Below are positions 1 through 7,639 of a stretch of 55,929 bases of DNA, one piece after another (the first letter of the stretch is position 1; every line of letters starts with the position of its first letter). The notes beneath the pieces are model-generated. The model was not told the origin of the DNA and ran no database searches. It was given only the letters and a program-made list of their open reading frames with translations. A program made the translations under genes and the position numbers. Source of the stretch: Muribaculaceae bacterium (GTDB taxonomy: Bacteria > Bacteroidota > Bacteroidia > Bacteroidales > Muribaculaceae); assembly GCA_017505535.1 (NCBI GenBank), contig JAFVPD010000012.1:1-55929 (forward strand). Direction: 5' to 3'.

Positions 1-67
1 TCAGTTTTTCCTTTCCACAAACACGCATAGTAGCGACTATTGCGATTAATAATAATATATACCTCAT
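1..67 (-). CDS. Small exported protein, N-terminus only (possible immunity protein)
   Basis: An ATG at 67 opens a minus-strand frame that runs off the left edge. The 22 visible residues are a short hydrophobic segment (MRYILLLIAIVATMRVCG...) that looks like a signal peptide or lipoprotein leader, although the Cys is not in an ideal lipobox. It starts 36 bases downstream of the stop of an RHS-type toxin-like tip on the same strand. That is where cognate immunity genes normally lie, so an immunity role is inferred from position alone. No function can be read from the visible residues. Confidence 0.45.
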   Translation of the reverse strand, partial: MRYILLLIAIVATMRVCGKEKL

Positions 68-102
68 TGTTGTATTATATATTTATTCTAAAATAATTAA
101 TC

Positions 103-515
103 CTATTGATTTAAAGAAGAATTTGTTTCATTTTGGGTATAGTCCAGTAAGCGCTTCAATACATACGACTTATACTTATCAGTAGCTTTATTCCACCATT
201 TTTGGAATTTGAGAACATTTTCATATGCCAATCGATGATCTTTAGTTTCATCGCCATAATCCTTTATGCCATGTGAATGCCATTCGTGAACAATTAAACT
301 TAGAGCTAAGTTTTCTACCGTACTTTCATAACTAGTGGTATATTTACCAGACCCGATTATTCTCCGCAGTATAGGTCAACCGGTTGTTCTCTTGATAATC
401 ACGCAAGTGAGCCGTCGCAATCTTCGCCGGAAGGATTCCCGGCAAGAGACTTAGTAGTATCATGGCTATCACTCGCATCATATCGGCATGGTTGTTAAGG
501 TCGTTTTGGCAAAGG
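103..515 (-). pseudogene. Decayed RHS/YD-repeat protein with metallopeptidase-like toxin tip
   Basis: Two coding-like blocks lie in different frames on the minus strand. The upstream block (515 to about 361) reads through HLRDYQ-NNR, resembling the 'DYxGNNR' core of Bacteroidetes RHS repeats, and then hits a stop. The downstream block (about 385 to 103) is open without an ATG, begins near IGSGKY, and carries VHEWHSHG followed by GDETKDHRLAY and a basic helical tail. An HExxxHG motif followed by 'H..AY' resembles the zincin-like peptidase tips of polymorphic toxins. The two blocks meet out of frame near 360, so the RHS shell between repeat and tip appears to have been deleted. I see no intact start or secretion signal, so this is a remnant or a silent orphan tip. 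The toxin family is recognised by motif only. Confidence 0.55.
439..485. repeat. 47-bp repeat, copy A
   Basis: A 47-bp segment beginning ccggcaagag and ending catcatatcg recurs exactly at 794-840 in the same orientation. It recurs inverted with one mismatch at 37930-37976. Here it is the centre of the longer RHS-like segment 361-515, which is homologous to 37900-38054. Confidence 0.9.
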
Positions 516-627
516 TAGGGCTTTTATACAGAATCGTACATCATGAGATTTACAATTAGAATTATTTAACTATTTAACGCCAGAAACAAAAAACCTCCTG
601 AGTTAGTGTTATGCTATGTGTGAGAGA

Positions 628-798
628 TTATTTGTGACGGCGCACAGAACGCACGGCAGTGTTGCTACTTGATTCTTTTACTTTAGATTCTTTCACCTTG
701 GCCGGTTTGCGTTTAGATCCTCGAGATGTGCGATTATTATCTTTTGCTTCTTTGGCGGGTTTTTCATCACGCGCTTCTATCTTGGTAGTATCTCCGGC
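628..798 (-). pseudogene. Inverted duplicate of the gldN 3' end
   Basis: These 171 bases are the reverse complement of 31211-31381, the last 56 codons and stop of gldN, with two mismatches by eye (at 635, and in the cacgcgc/cacgtgc stretch near 773). The copy begins exactly at a codon boundary (gldN codon 317) and ends at the stop. Homology stops abruptly on both sides. At the upstream end it is joined to a copy of the 47-bp RHS-linked repeat through shared bases gccgg. It has no start or promoter and cannot make GldN. The near-identity means the duplication is recent or kept similar by gene conversion. Confidence 0.9.
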
Positions 799-840
799 AA
801 GAGACTTAGTAGTATCATGGCTATCACTCGCATCATATCG
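794..840. repeat. 47-bp repeat, copy B
   Basis: Identical to 439-485 in the same orientation. It overlaps the end of the gldN tail copy by five bases (ccggc), which looks like the microhomology of the junction. Sequence after 840 differs from that after 485. Confidence 0.9.
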
Positions 841-891
841 CGCAATGTTTCAGTGAGTATTAATCACTCTTAGAGTTTTGAAATTATATAG

Positions 892-1389
892 CTAAAAATC
901 CTCCCAATTGTTTTCAAAATATTGAGGTCGCGAAAGTGCCCAATCTTTGTAGCAGATGATGGTATTGGTATCATTGCTGAGCTCCATTTTATAGTAGGTG
1001 CGATTTTCCAAGATGTTATGATCCATAAAGTATCTGATATTGTAGGTGCCGTTGAACGGATTATTTGGGACGTTAAACGTTAGACTATATCCATTGTCGG
1101 TCTTTGTAACATACCATGTGCCATTATCAACAATCTCTTTGTCTTTGTGCAATGGAGCCGGAATTTCAAGGCTCCCGTCTTCAAAGATTTGAATTGGTAA
1201 AAAGATTATTTCAAAATCATAAATAGATTCATACTCATAAATATTCCATGGCCCAATGAGTTTTCCAATACGAAATTTGCCTCGGGGAGCAGGCATAAAC
1301 AATAAAAGCAAAACAATTAAAGTAATAACAACCACTAATACACGTTTGATGTATTTATTGCGGCATTTTTTTCGGATTATATTTCCCAT
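892..1389 (-). CDS. Membrane-anchored protein of unknown function
   Basis: 165 residues from the ATG at 1389 (a TTG lies 24 bases upstream). A basic N-terminus (RKKCRNKYIKR) is followed by one strongly hydrophobic helix at about residues 17-33, then a soluble domain with Trp/Tyr-rich strands (GPWNIYEYES, GTWYVTK, CYKDWALSRP). Topology suggests a single N-terminal anchor with the domain outside the inner membrane. I do not recognise the family. It sits directly upstream, on the same strand, of the gldN-tail/RHS scar, so an orphaned immunity gene is possible, but this is only positional. Its AT-richness differs from the purN block next to it. Confidence 0.6.
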   Translation of the reverse strand: MGNIIRKKCRNKYIKRVLVVVITLIVLLLLFMPAPRGKFRIGKLIGPWNIYEYESIYDFEIIFLPIQIFEDGSLEIPAPLHKDKEIVDNGTWYVTKTDNGYSLTFNVPNNPFNGTYNIRYFMDHNILENRTYYKMELSNDTNTIICYKDWALSRPQYFENNWEDF

Positions 1390-1460
1390 TGTAAATAAGT
1401 ATTTGACTTCCAATTAAAGAGACCATGTAATCATTTGTAGGGTTGATCCCAGGCGAATCT

Positions 1461-2027
1461 CTAATTAAGGAGAAGTTGTTCGATAACTTTGGGATAGTGG
1501 GTGTACTCAAGTTCGTGTACACGTTGGGCGAGGATAGAGGGGGTGTCGCCTTCGATTACTTTACACGATGCTTGGAAAATTATTTCGCCTCCGTCAACTT
1601 CGTTGGTGACGTGGTGTATTGTAATGCCCGATTCTGTTTCTTGAGCAGCGATTACGGCCTCATGGACATGATGTCCCCACATTCCTGTGCCTCCATATTT
1701 GGGTAGTAACGAAGGGTGAATGTTGATTATGCGGCCGGCATAAGCTTCAATGATGGAGGGTTGTATCATGCACAAAAATCCGGCAAGGACTATGAGGTCG
1801 ATGTCAAGTCGGTTTAGTAAATCTAAAATCTCGTCGGGACTATTCCATTCGTTGCGAGGAAACGTGAATGTCGGTATCTCAAGCGCTTTCATGCGAGAGT
1901 GTACGCCGGCGTTCTCTTTGTTTGACAAAACGGCTGCAACTTTCACGGAGTCGCTATTGCAGAAGTATTTGGCAATGGCCTCGGCATTAGACCCGTCGCC
2001 CGAAGCTAAGATTGCGATATTTTTCAT
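1461..2027 (-). CDS. purN: Phosphoribosylglycinamide formyltransferase PurN
   Basis: 188 residues, the usual length for PurN. It transfers a formyl group from 10-formyl-THF to GAR in cytosolic purine synthesis. Visible marks are the N-terminal ILASGDGSNAEAI nucleotide loop, LAGFLCMI, and the catalytic block INIHPSLLPKYGG with the Asn-His pair, then the GITIHHV and DGGEII segments that carry the catalytic Asp. It starts 15 bases after the stop of the ABC exporter on the same strand, so the two are probably cotranscribed from the promoter near 3920. The ATG at 2027 is the natural start. Confidence 0.95.
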   Translation of the reverse strand: MKNIAILASGDGSNAEAIAKYFCNSDSVKVAAVLSNKENAGVHSRMKALEIPTFTFPRNEWNSPDEILDLLNRLDIDLIVLAGFLCMIQPSIIEAYAGRIINIHPSLLPKYGGTGMWGHHVHEAVIAAQETESGITIHHVTNEVDGGEIIFQASCKVIEGDTPSILAQRVHELEYTHYPKVIEQLLLN

Positions 2028-2042
2028 CTTTGCGTGAACGAG

Positions 2043-3869
2043 TTAGAATTTTTGCATGTCAACCAATCGCTTGTAGTATCGGTTGAGCGCGATTAATTCA
2101 TCATGAGTGCCACTTTCAACAATGCGTCCTTCGTGCATGACGCATATCATGGAGGCGTTCTTTATTGTTGATAAGCGGTGCGCGATGACGAGGGTTGTGC
2201 GATCTTTCATTAAACGGTCAAGCGCTTCTTGCACCAAATGTTCGCTCTCAGAGTCAAGTGCCGAAGTTGCTTCATCGAGAATGAGAATAGGAGGATTCTT
2301 GAGAATGGCACGTGCAATTGATAGGCGTTGACGTTGTCCTCCCGAGAGTTTGCAACCACGGTCGCCAATGTTGGTGTTGAATCCGTCTTCCGACGATTCG
2401 ATAAATTCGAGAGCATTGGCAATGCGAGCCGCTTCAATCACCTGTTCCATTGTGGCATTTTTTACGCCAAATGTTATGTTGTTATAGAATGTGTCGTTGA
2501 ATAGTATGGCTTCTTGATTGACATTGCCCATGAAACCACGCAGGTCATGTACTCGCAAATCTCTCACGTCAATACCATCGATAGAGATCGACCCTGAATC
2601 AACATCGTAAAAGCGAGGCAATAAATCGGCCATGGTAGATTTGCCCGACCCCGATTGACCAACGAGAGCAATGGTTGCTCCGGCGGGAATGTTGAGCGAA
2701 ACGTCATGAATCACGGTGTTTGTTCCGTAGCTGAATGTGACATTCTTGTAGCATATATCACCCTTCAATTGGGTTATTTCTTTGGGCGATGCGGGATCTT
2801 TTATGGGATTGTCGGCGTTGAGAATCTTATCGACGCGCTCCATCGATGCCAAACCTTTCTGAATCGAATACATCGCTTTTGTAAGGTCTTTTGCCGGGTT
2901 TATGATGCTATAAAATATCACCATATAGTATATAAACGACGCGGCATTTATTGAAGATGACCCGCTTAGAATCAAAGCACCACCAAACCACAACACTATT
3001 GATATTGCCACTGTGCCCAAAAACTCGCTCATTGGGTGGGCAAGCGATTGGCGTCGTGAGACTTTATTGCTGATGTTGAAGAAAGTATCGTTCTCACGAT
3101 GAAAGCGATCTTTTACTTTTCCCTCGGCATTAAATGCTTTGATGATGCGTAGGCCCCCCAATGTTTCTTCGATATTTGACATTAGCGTGCCCCATTGTTG
3201 CTGACCTTCAAGCGACTTGCGTTTGAGCTTTTTGCCTACGCGGCCCATTACGATGCCGGCCAATGGAAGCAAGATGAGCACAAACACGGTCAATTGCCAA
3301 CTGATGGTGATCATCATGCCAAGGCACACGATAATCATTACCGGATTTTTAAACATCATGTCGAGCGATGCCATTATAGAGTTTTCGATTTCGGTCACAT
3401 CGCCGCTCATGCGTGCCATTACATCACCTTTTCGCTCAGAAGTGAAAAACGAGATGGGAAGTGTTGTGATCTTATCATAAACGTAATTGCGAATATCTCT
3501 TACGATTCCCGAGCGCATCGGCACTATGAAATAGAGACTGAGATATGTTACCCCCGTTTTCAAAAATGTCATGAAGATGAGCAATGCCGCTAATCCGGCA
3601 AGAGCATACGATGCGCCCCATTCATCTATGACCACTTGGGTGTAATAGTAAAAGTTGTTGATGACAACGTCTTTAAACGAGCCATCGGCAAGAGTCATAT
3701 AGGTGTATGAAGCCTCCTTGATTTGAAACAACATTTCCAAAATGGGAATGATGATTGCAAAAGAAAACAACGTGAGAATTGCCGCCAAAATATTAAAAAT
3801 AATATTTAGGATAAGGTATTTCTTATAGGGAGGAACGAACCGTCGCAGTATTTTGAAAAATTCATTCAT
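2043..3869 (-). CDS. MsbA-like ABC exporter (fused TMD-NBD)
   Basis: A half-transporter of 608 residues with about six transmembrane helices in the first 320 residues and a C-terminal ATPase. The NBD shows Walker A GQSGSGKST (about residue 400), signature LSGGQRQRLS (about 505), Walker B ILILDEATSALD (about 527) and the H-loop AHRLSTI. Size and architecture fit the lipid/multidrug exporter group that includes MsbA; the substrate is not readable from sequence. I place the start at the ATG at 3869 (MNEFFKIL). The TTG at 3911 lies within about ten bases of the -7 element and would be at or before the transcript start. It is the first gene of a two-gene unit with purN. Confidence 0.93.
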   Translation of the reverse strand: MNEFFKILRRFVPPYKKYLILNIIFNILAAILTLFSFAIIIPILEMLFQIKEASYTYMTLADGSFKDVVINNFYYYTQVVIDEWGASYALAGLAALLIFMTFLKTGVTYLSLYFIVPMRSGIVRDIRNYVYDKITTLPISFFTSERKGDVMARMSGDVTEIENSIMASLDMMFKNPVMIIVCLGMMITISWQLTVFVLILLPLAGIVMGRVGKKLKRKSLEGQQQWGTLMSNIEETLGGLRIIKAFNAEGKVKDRFHRENDTFFNISNKVSRRQSLAHPMSEFLGTVAISIVLWFGGALILSGSSSINAASFIYYMVIFYSIINPAKDLTKAMYSIQKGLASMERVDKILNADNPIKDPASPKEITQLKGDICYKNVTFSYGTNTVIHDVSLNIPAGATIALVGQSGSGKSTMADLLPRFYDVDSGSISIDGIDVRDLRVHDLRGFMGNVNQEAILFNDTFYNNITFGVKNATMEQVIEAARIANALEFIESSEDGFNTNIGDRGCKLSGGQRQRLSIARAILKNPPILILDEATSALDSESEHLVQEALDRLMKDRTTLVIAHRLSTIKNASMICVMHEGRIVESGTHDELIALNRYYKRLVDMQKF

Positions 3870-3919
3870 ATCGCAATGAGATTGAGTTACTTTAGTGAGA
3901 GTAAATTGCAAAAACGATA

Positions 3920-3927
3920 CAAAGTTA
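3920..3927 (-). promoter_or_regulatory. -7 promoter element for exporter-purN
   Basis: Minus-strand TAACTTTG matches the Bacteroidetes sigma-ABfr -7 consensus TAnnTTTG. It lies about 50 bases before the ATG at 3869 and argues against the upstream TTG start. Confidence 0.65.
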
Positions 3928-4044
3928 GCACTTTTCCCTTATACTGCATAATTTGTGGGAAAGTTGGCGGAGAAAACCTCCACAATAATCAAATATATTT
4001 ATAAAAATATTGCCATAAAGGAATAATAAGCCGAATAAAAACAT

Positions 4045-4052
4045 TACCTTTG
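4045..4052 (+). promoter_or_regulatory. -7 promoter element for tRNA-Leu
   Basis: TACCTTTG, consensus TAnnTTTG, ends 12 bases before the tRNA 5' end, as expected for a tRNA with a short 5' leader. Confidence 0.65.
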
Positions 4053-4064
4053 CAACGCAAACGA

Positions 4065-4145
4065 GCCCAGGTGGCGGAATGGTAGACGCGCTCGTTTCAG
4101 GTGCGAGTGCTGCAAGGCGTGCAGGTTCGAGTCCTGTTCTGGGCA
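4065..4145 (+). tRNA. tRNA-Leu(CAG)
   Basis: Class II tRNA. The 7-bp acceptor stem (GCCCAGG with TCTGGGC, last pair G-U), discriminator A, anticodon stem CTCGT/GCGAG around loop TTCAGGT, a short variable arm and T-arm GGTTCGAGTCC are all visible. The loop puts CAG at the anticodon, which reads CUG Leu codons. CCA is not encoded beyond CA. The gene is followed at once by an intrinsic terminator, so it is a single-gene transcript. Confidence 0.95.
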
Positions 4146-4146
4146 C

Positions 4147-4179
4147 AAAAAGGCGAAGAGTGTTGCTCTTCGCCTTTTT
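4147..4179 (+). terminator. Intrinsic terminator after tRNA-Leu
   Basis: A-rich left flank, stem AGGCGAAGAG/CTCTTCGCCT around loop tgttg, and a T tract. It is perfectly symmetric and starts two bases after the tRNA. Confidence 0.9.
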
Positions 4180-4213
4180 GTGTGTTATGGGGAATTTTGT
4201 CAGAAGTTTTAAT

Positions 4214-4350
4214 CAAAAAGCCAATGCGAGGGGTGGAGTGAAGCGTGATGCCCGCGCATTGGCTTGTGATGGGGTTGTGTGTATTTCGTAGCCTATTAAG
4301 ACATATATCTTTAATGCGAAGTTCGCGATTGTTGTCTTGGCTTTATTAAG
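4214..4350 (-). ncRNA. Candidate small RNA, minus strand
   Basis: This protein-free stretch contains a minus-strand -7 element TACCTTTG (4357-4364, complement). Some 90 bases downstream is a clean minus-strand intrinsic terminator: an 11-bp perfect stem (arms 4255-4265 and 4218-4228) followed by TTTTTGATT. I see no sensible open frame between them. Promoter plus terminator around about 135 bases suggests a small RNA. No -33 TTTG is clear, and no known family is recognised. The rest of 4180-4535 shows nothing further. Confidence 0.4.
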
Positions 4351-4535
4351 ATGTTACAAAGGTAGAAAAGAAATTTGGCAGAATTTTTTGTACTGCAATT
4401 ATAAGTGAAAGTTATATGTTGAAGAAAATTGCGTGGCTTGATTATCAGAGAGTTGCGGTGCGTTGATTGCAATAATAACGATAAATTGGGTGCATTTGTG
4501 TGATTTTTATTAAATTTGTTGCAAAATATATATCC

Positions 4536-5876
4536 ATGAAAGATTTATCAAAAGCAGCATATGCACGATTGGTGACCGAACTGTTGAAAGCCGACAAAGT
4601 TATTGCCCAACAGGAGATTGAGACAATCGAGGAATTGTTCCGACAGAATGAGATTACGCCGGTTGATATCGATGTCGCATCGACATTGACAATAGGTCAA
4701 GCAAGCAAAATAATTGCAAAGCGCAAACGCAAAGCCATGCTGATGCTCTCCGACCTCAAAAGCATGGCCCTTGCCGATGGTTCTTGCAGCAGAGAAGAGG
4801 CGCTATTGCTCACAGCATTGGACTATTGCGTAGGAACGTGTGCCCACCCCGACAATTGCCTTGTATCATTTAGATGTGCCGAACTTGACTTTGCCGATTC
4901 TCAGGTGCTATTCCTTGATGGAACTCTTGGAAACTTGAGCGAAAGAGTTATCGAACAATATCGCCATGAGATGGGGAATGAATTGCGCATGGGCGGTTTT
5001 GAATTTATATTTATCCCCGATATTGCCCGCCACTATCGAAACACTCCCGCACCTCTTGTCAAGAAGATTGTTGCCTATATGGCTCCGATGCTCACTCCCG
5101 TCGAGTCGCAACGAGTGATTGATATGCTCGGGAATCTGTCAACGAAGAGTTTCAGAAACGAAATTTTGGAGACAAAACTTAGATTTAAGCTCGAGCAATC
5201 CAATCCGGTGCTGATGATAAAACTTGGAAATAGCTACGTTGACGGGGTAAAATACTCCGATTTTCTTCTGCTTGACATCTCCTCTTCCCCGATTGACGTA
5301 GTGCGTGAATTTGTTGGCCGATTCAATGATTATCAGCGTCATGCATCGGTCATAATCAGCAATATGCGAGACGAGAAGGGTAACTTCATATATGCCGGAT
5401 TTTATAAGACAATCTTTGATATGGTTGTGCACAAACGTGGTGCAAGATGCAAACTCGTGCTTGAACATACTCATAGGTGTTATCGATTGAAATTTGAAGG
5501 ACCTGAGACAGAAATCATAGGCGAACTTGATGCGTCGCATGCTGCTATGTACCTTCTCATCGTTGCCGAATCTTTGTCGAAACGTAACGGATTCCGCTTT
5601 CAAAATAGTCGTCGCACTGAGTTGCAAACAAAATATGAGCAGATATATGAACTGCTATCCGATAGAGACAAAGTCCCCGATATAACCAAAGCAACCAATC
5701 GTCGCCCAAAGATATCACACATTGAGGCATGTCTTGGACCCAATCATGTCTATCAAATGCGGAGCAATAGAGAATCGCTTGTGGTGGATATTGAGCCTCG
5801 ATTGGTGATCGTGAGAGAGAATAATCGCGAACAATTGGCCTTTGAACACGCCGATTGGGCTCGAATATTCAGCTAA
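4536..5876 (+). CDS. TerB-like domain protein, unknown role
   Basis: 446 residues from the ATG at 4536 (MKDLSKAAYARL); a GTG 36 bases upstream has no better context. The first 90 residues are two helical hairpins with 'KADKVIAQQEIETIEELF' and 'ALADGSCSREEALLL' patterns, as in TerB-like acidic helical domains. The remainder, about 350 residues of mixed alpha/beta (LLDISSSPIDVV, YAGFYKTIFDMV), is not recognised. No signal peptide or membrane helix is seen, so it is probably cytosolic. It stands alone between a tRNA and the pseudouridine synthase. The TerB assignment rests on spacing of acidic motifs and is tentative. Confidence 0.6.
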   Translation: MKDLSKAAYARLVTELLKADKVIAQQEIETIEELFRQNEITPVDIDVASTLTIGQASKIIAKRKRKAMLMLSDLKSMALADGSCSREEALLLTALDYCVGTCAHPDNCLVSFRCAELDFADSQVLFLDGTLGNLSERVIEQYRHEMGNELRMGGFEFIFIPDIARHYRNTPAPLVKKIVAYMAPMLTPVESQRVIDMLGNLSTKSFRNEILETKLRFKLEQSNPVLMIKLGNSYVDGVKYSDFLLLDISSSPIDVVREFVGRFNDYQRHASVIISNMRDEKGNFIYAGFYKTIFDMVVHKRGARCKLVLEHTHRCYRLKFEGPETEIIGELDASHAAMYLLIVAESLSKRNGFRFQNSRRTELQTKYEQIYELLSDRDKVPDITKATNRRPKISHIEACLGPNHVYQMRSNRESLVVDIEPRLVIVRENNREQLAFEHADWARIFS

Positions 5877-5977
5877 CCTGAAACGGTAGAAATCCACTAA
5901 ATTAAAACCATTTATCCCGTTTAGTTGTTTTAAGAACAAAAAACCGACAAATAGGCAAACAAAAATCGCTTAAAATA

Positions 5978-6008
5978 TTGTGCCATTGGAGAAAATCAAT
6001 TAATTTTG
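5978..6008 (+). promoter_or_regulatory. Promoter of the pseudouridine synthase gene
   Basis: TTG at 5978-5980 and TAATTTTG at 6001-6008 are separated by 20 bases, the Bacteroidetes -33/-7 arrangement. It leaves an unusually long leader of about 165 bases before the ATG at 6180, in which I see no strong hairpin. Confidence 0.5.
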
Positions 6009-6179
6009 CGTGAATTTTCTGTGGCAAGATAAATTAATCGCTTTTACAATCTACAATACTACAGGATGTAGGACAATAAAGGACAGATAGTAATTATAGT
6101 TAGCTTAAGAAACATTTGCTAAACCTTAGATAAAAATTAAACAAAGCCGCGAGGCAAGAATTTTTTTAAAGTGACTATT

Positions 6180-7604
6180 ATGGATAGTAACGAAAAGAAA
6201 CCAAAAAGACCAAGAATCGGAGAACCTCGTAGTGTTAATTCCGAAGAGTTAGATGCACGTTATGAAAAAGTAAATTACACGCATTCAAGTGACTATGCTG
6301 CATCGGCCGATCAATCTTATTCGGCAAACGAATATAATGGCGAGCGTCATTATCAACCACGTCAATACAACCGTCAGGGTGGATATAACCGTCAAGGAGG
6401 CTACAATCGTCAAGGCGGATATAATCGTGGATATAATCAGGGGTATAACTCAAGATATAATGATGGTTATCAACCACGTCAGCGTCCCGACTTTGAAAAC
6501 GTAGCGGCTGATGGCATGGGTGATTCAAATGGTGAAGACTACACTCCACGTCAAGGCGGTTATAACCGTGGTGGATACAATCAAGGCCGTCAAGGAGGAT
6601 ACAATCGCCAAGGAGGATATAATCGTGGTGGATATAACCAAGGTCGTCAACAAGGCGGATATAACAACCGCGGTGGATATAATCAAGGCCGTCAACAAGG
6701 TGGATATAACCGCCAAGGAGGATACAATCAAGGCGGATATAACCAAGGTCGTCAACAAAATAACCGCAACAACAATCGACGTCAACAAAATAACCGCAAC
6801 AACTCAACCGGTTTCCCAATGCGTGGCAAGAGCTTTACTCCACGCCCAAAACGCATTGAGTATGAAATGCCAATACCCGATCCAAACGAACAAATACGTT
6901 TGAACAAATTTATGGCAAATGCCGGAATATGCTCTCGTCGCGAAGCCGATGAATTCATTCAACAAGGTCTCGTGAAAGTCAATGGTGTAGTTGTTACCGA
7001 ATTGGGAACAAAGATTTCTCACAATGATACAGTCGAATATGATGAAAAAGTAGTGACACTTGAAAGCAAGTGTTATATACTTTTGAATAAACCCAAAGAC
7101 TGTGTGACAACAAGCGACGACCCCAATGGTCGCATGACTGTTATGGATTTGGTCAAAGGTGCTTGCGAAGAACGCATTTACCCTGTGGGACGTCTTGACC
7201 GCAACACTACCGGTGTGCTATTGCTTACAAACGACGGTGACCTTGCGTCAAAATTGACACACCCAAAATATGTCAAGAAAAAAATCTATCATGTTTGGTG
7301 CGATAAAGACATCTCAGAAGACGATATGCAACGAATTGCCGATGGCATCGAACTTGAAGATGGACCAATCCATGCCGATGCAATCAGCTATGCAACTGAA
7401 ACTGATCGCAATCAGGCCGGTATTGAAATTCACTCAGGTCGCAACCGCATCGTGCGTCGCATTTTCGAATCGTTGGGATACCACGTTGTGAAACTCGACC
7501 GTGTATATTTTGCCGGACTTACTAAGAAAAACCTCCCTCGTGGACGTTGGCGCTATCTCACTCAAGAAGAAGTTAATTTCTTGAAAATGGGATCTTTTGA
7601 ATAA
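6180..7604 (+). CDS. RsuA/RluB-family pseudouridine synthase with long Y/G/Q/R/N-rich extension
   Basis: 474 residues from the ATG at 6180; a GTG nine bases earlier is less likely. The last ~245 residues are a normal RluB/RsuA-type enzyme: an S4 domain ([19 protein letters not shown]), then the catalytic domain with [10 protein letters not shown] and catalytic Asp in [18 protein letters not shown], and a [10 protein letters not shown] tail motif. It isomerises a uridine in rRNA in the cytosol. Residues about 55-215 are low complexity, made of tandem [13 protein letters not shown] units rich in Tyr, Gly, Gln, Asn and Arg. That resembles RGG/prion-like RNA-binding tails and is likely disordered. 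The DNA is correspondingly repetitive (6361-6800). The exact rRNA target cannot be told from sequence. Confidence 0.9.
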   Translation: MDSNEKKPKRPRIGEPRSVNSEELDARYEKVNYTHSSDYAASADQSYSANEYNGERHYQPRQYNRQGGYNRQGGYNRQGGYNRGYNQGYNSRYNDGYQPRQRPDFENVAADGMGDSNGEDYTPRQGGYNRGGYNQGRQGGYNRQGGYNRGGYNQGRQQGGYNNRGGYNQGRQQGGYNRQGGYNQGGYNQGRQQNNRNNNRRQQNNRNNSTGFPMRGKSFTPRPKRIEYEMPIPDPNEQIRLNKFMANAGICSRREADEFIQQGLVKVNGVVVTELGTKISHNDTVEYDEKVVTLESKCYILLNKPKDCVTTSDDPNGRMTVMDLVKGACEERIYPVGRLDRNTTGVLLLTNDGDLASKLTHPKYVKKKIYHVWCDKDISEDDMQRIADGIELEDGPIHADAISYATETDRNQAGIEIHSGRNRIVRRIFESLGYHVVKLDRVYFAGLTKKNLPRGRWRYLTQEEVNFLKMGSFE

Positions 7605-7639
7605 TAACAACCCATTATACGATTATACATAAAACTAAA

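Noticed and set aside
6361..6800. CRISPR array in the repetitive stretch
   Set aside because: The repeats are in frame, short, without spacers of constant size, and encode the GGYNQ extension.
6235..6819. A 194-codon open frame on the minus strand and further plus-strand frames inside the pseudouridine synthase gene
   Set aside because: They arise from the repetitive Gly/Tyr/Asn/Gln codons of the low-complexity extension and have no domain or start support.
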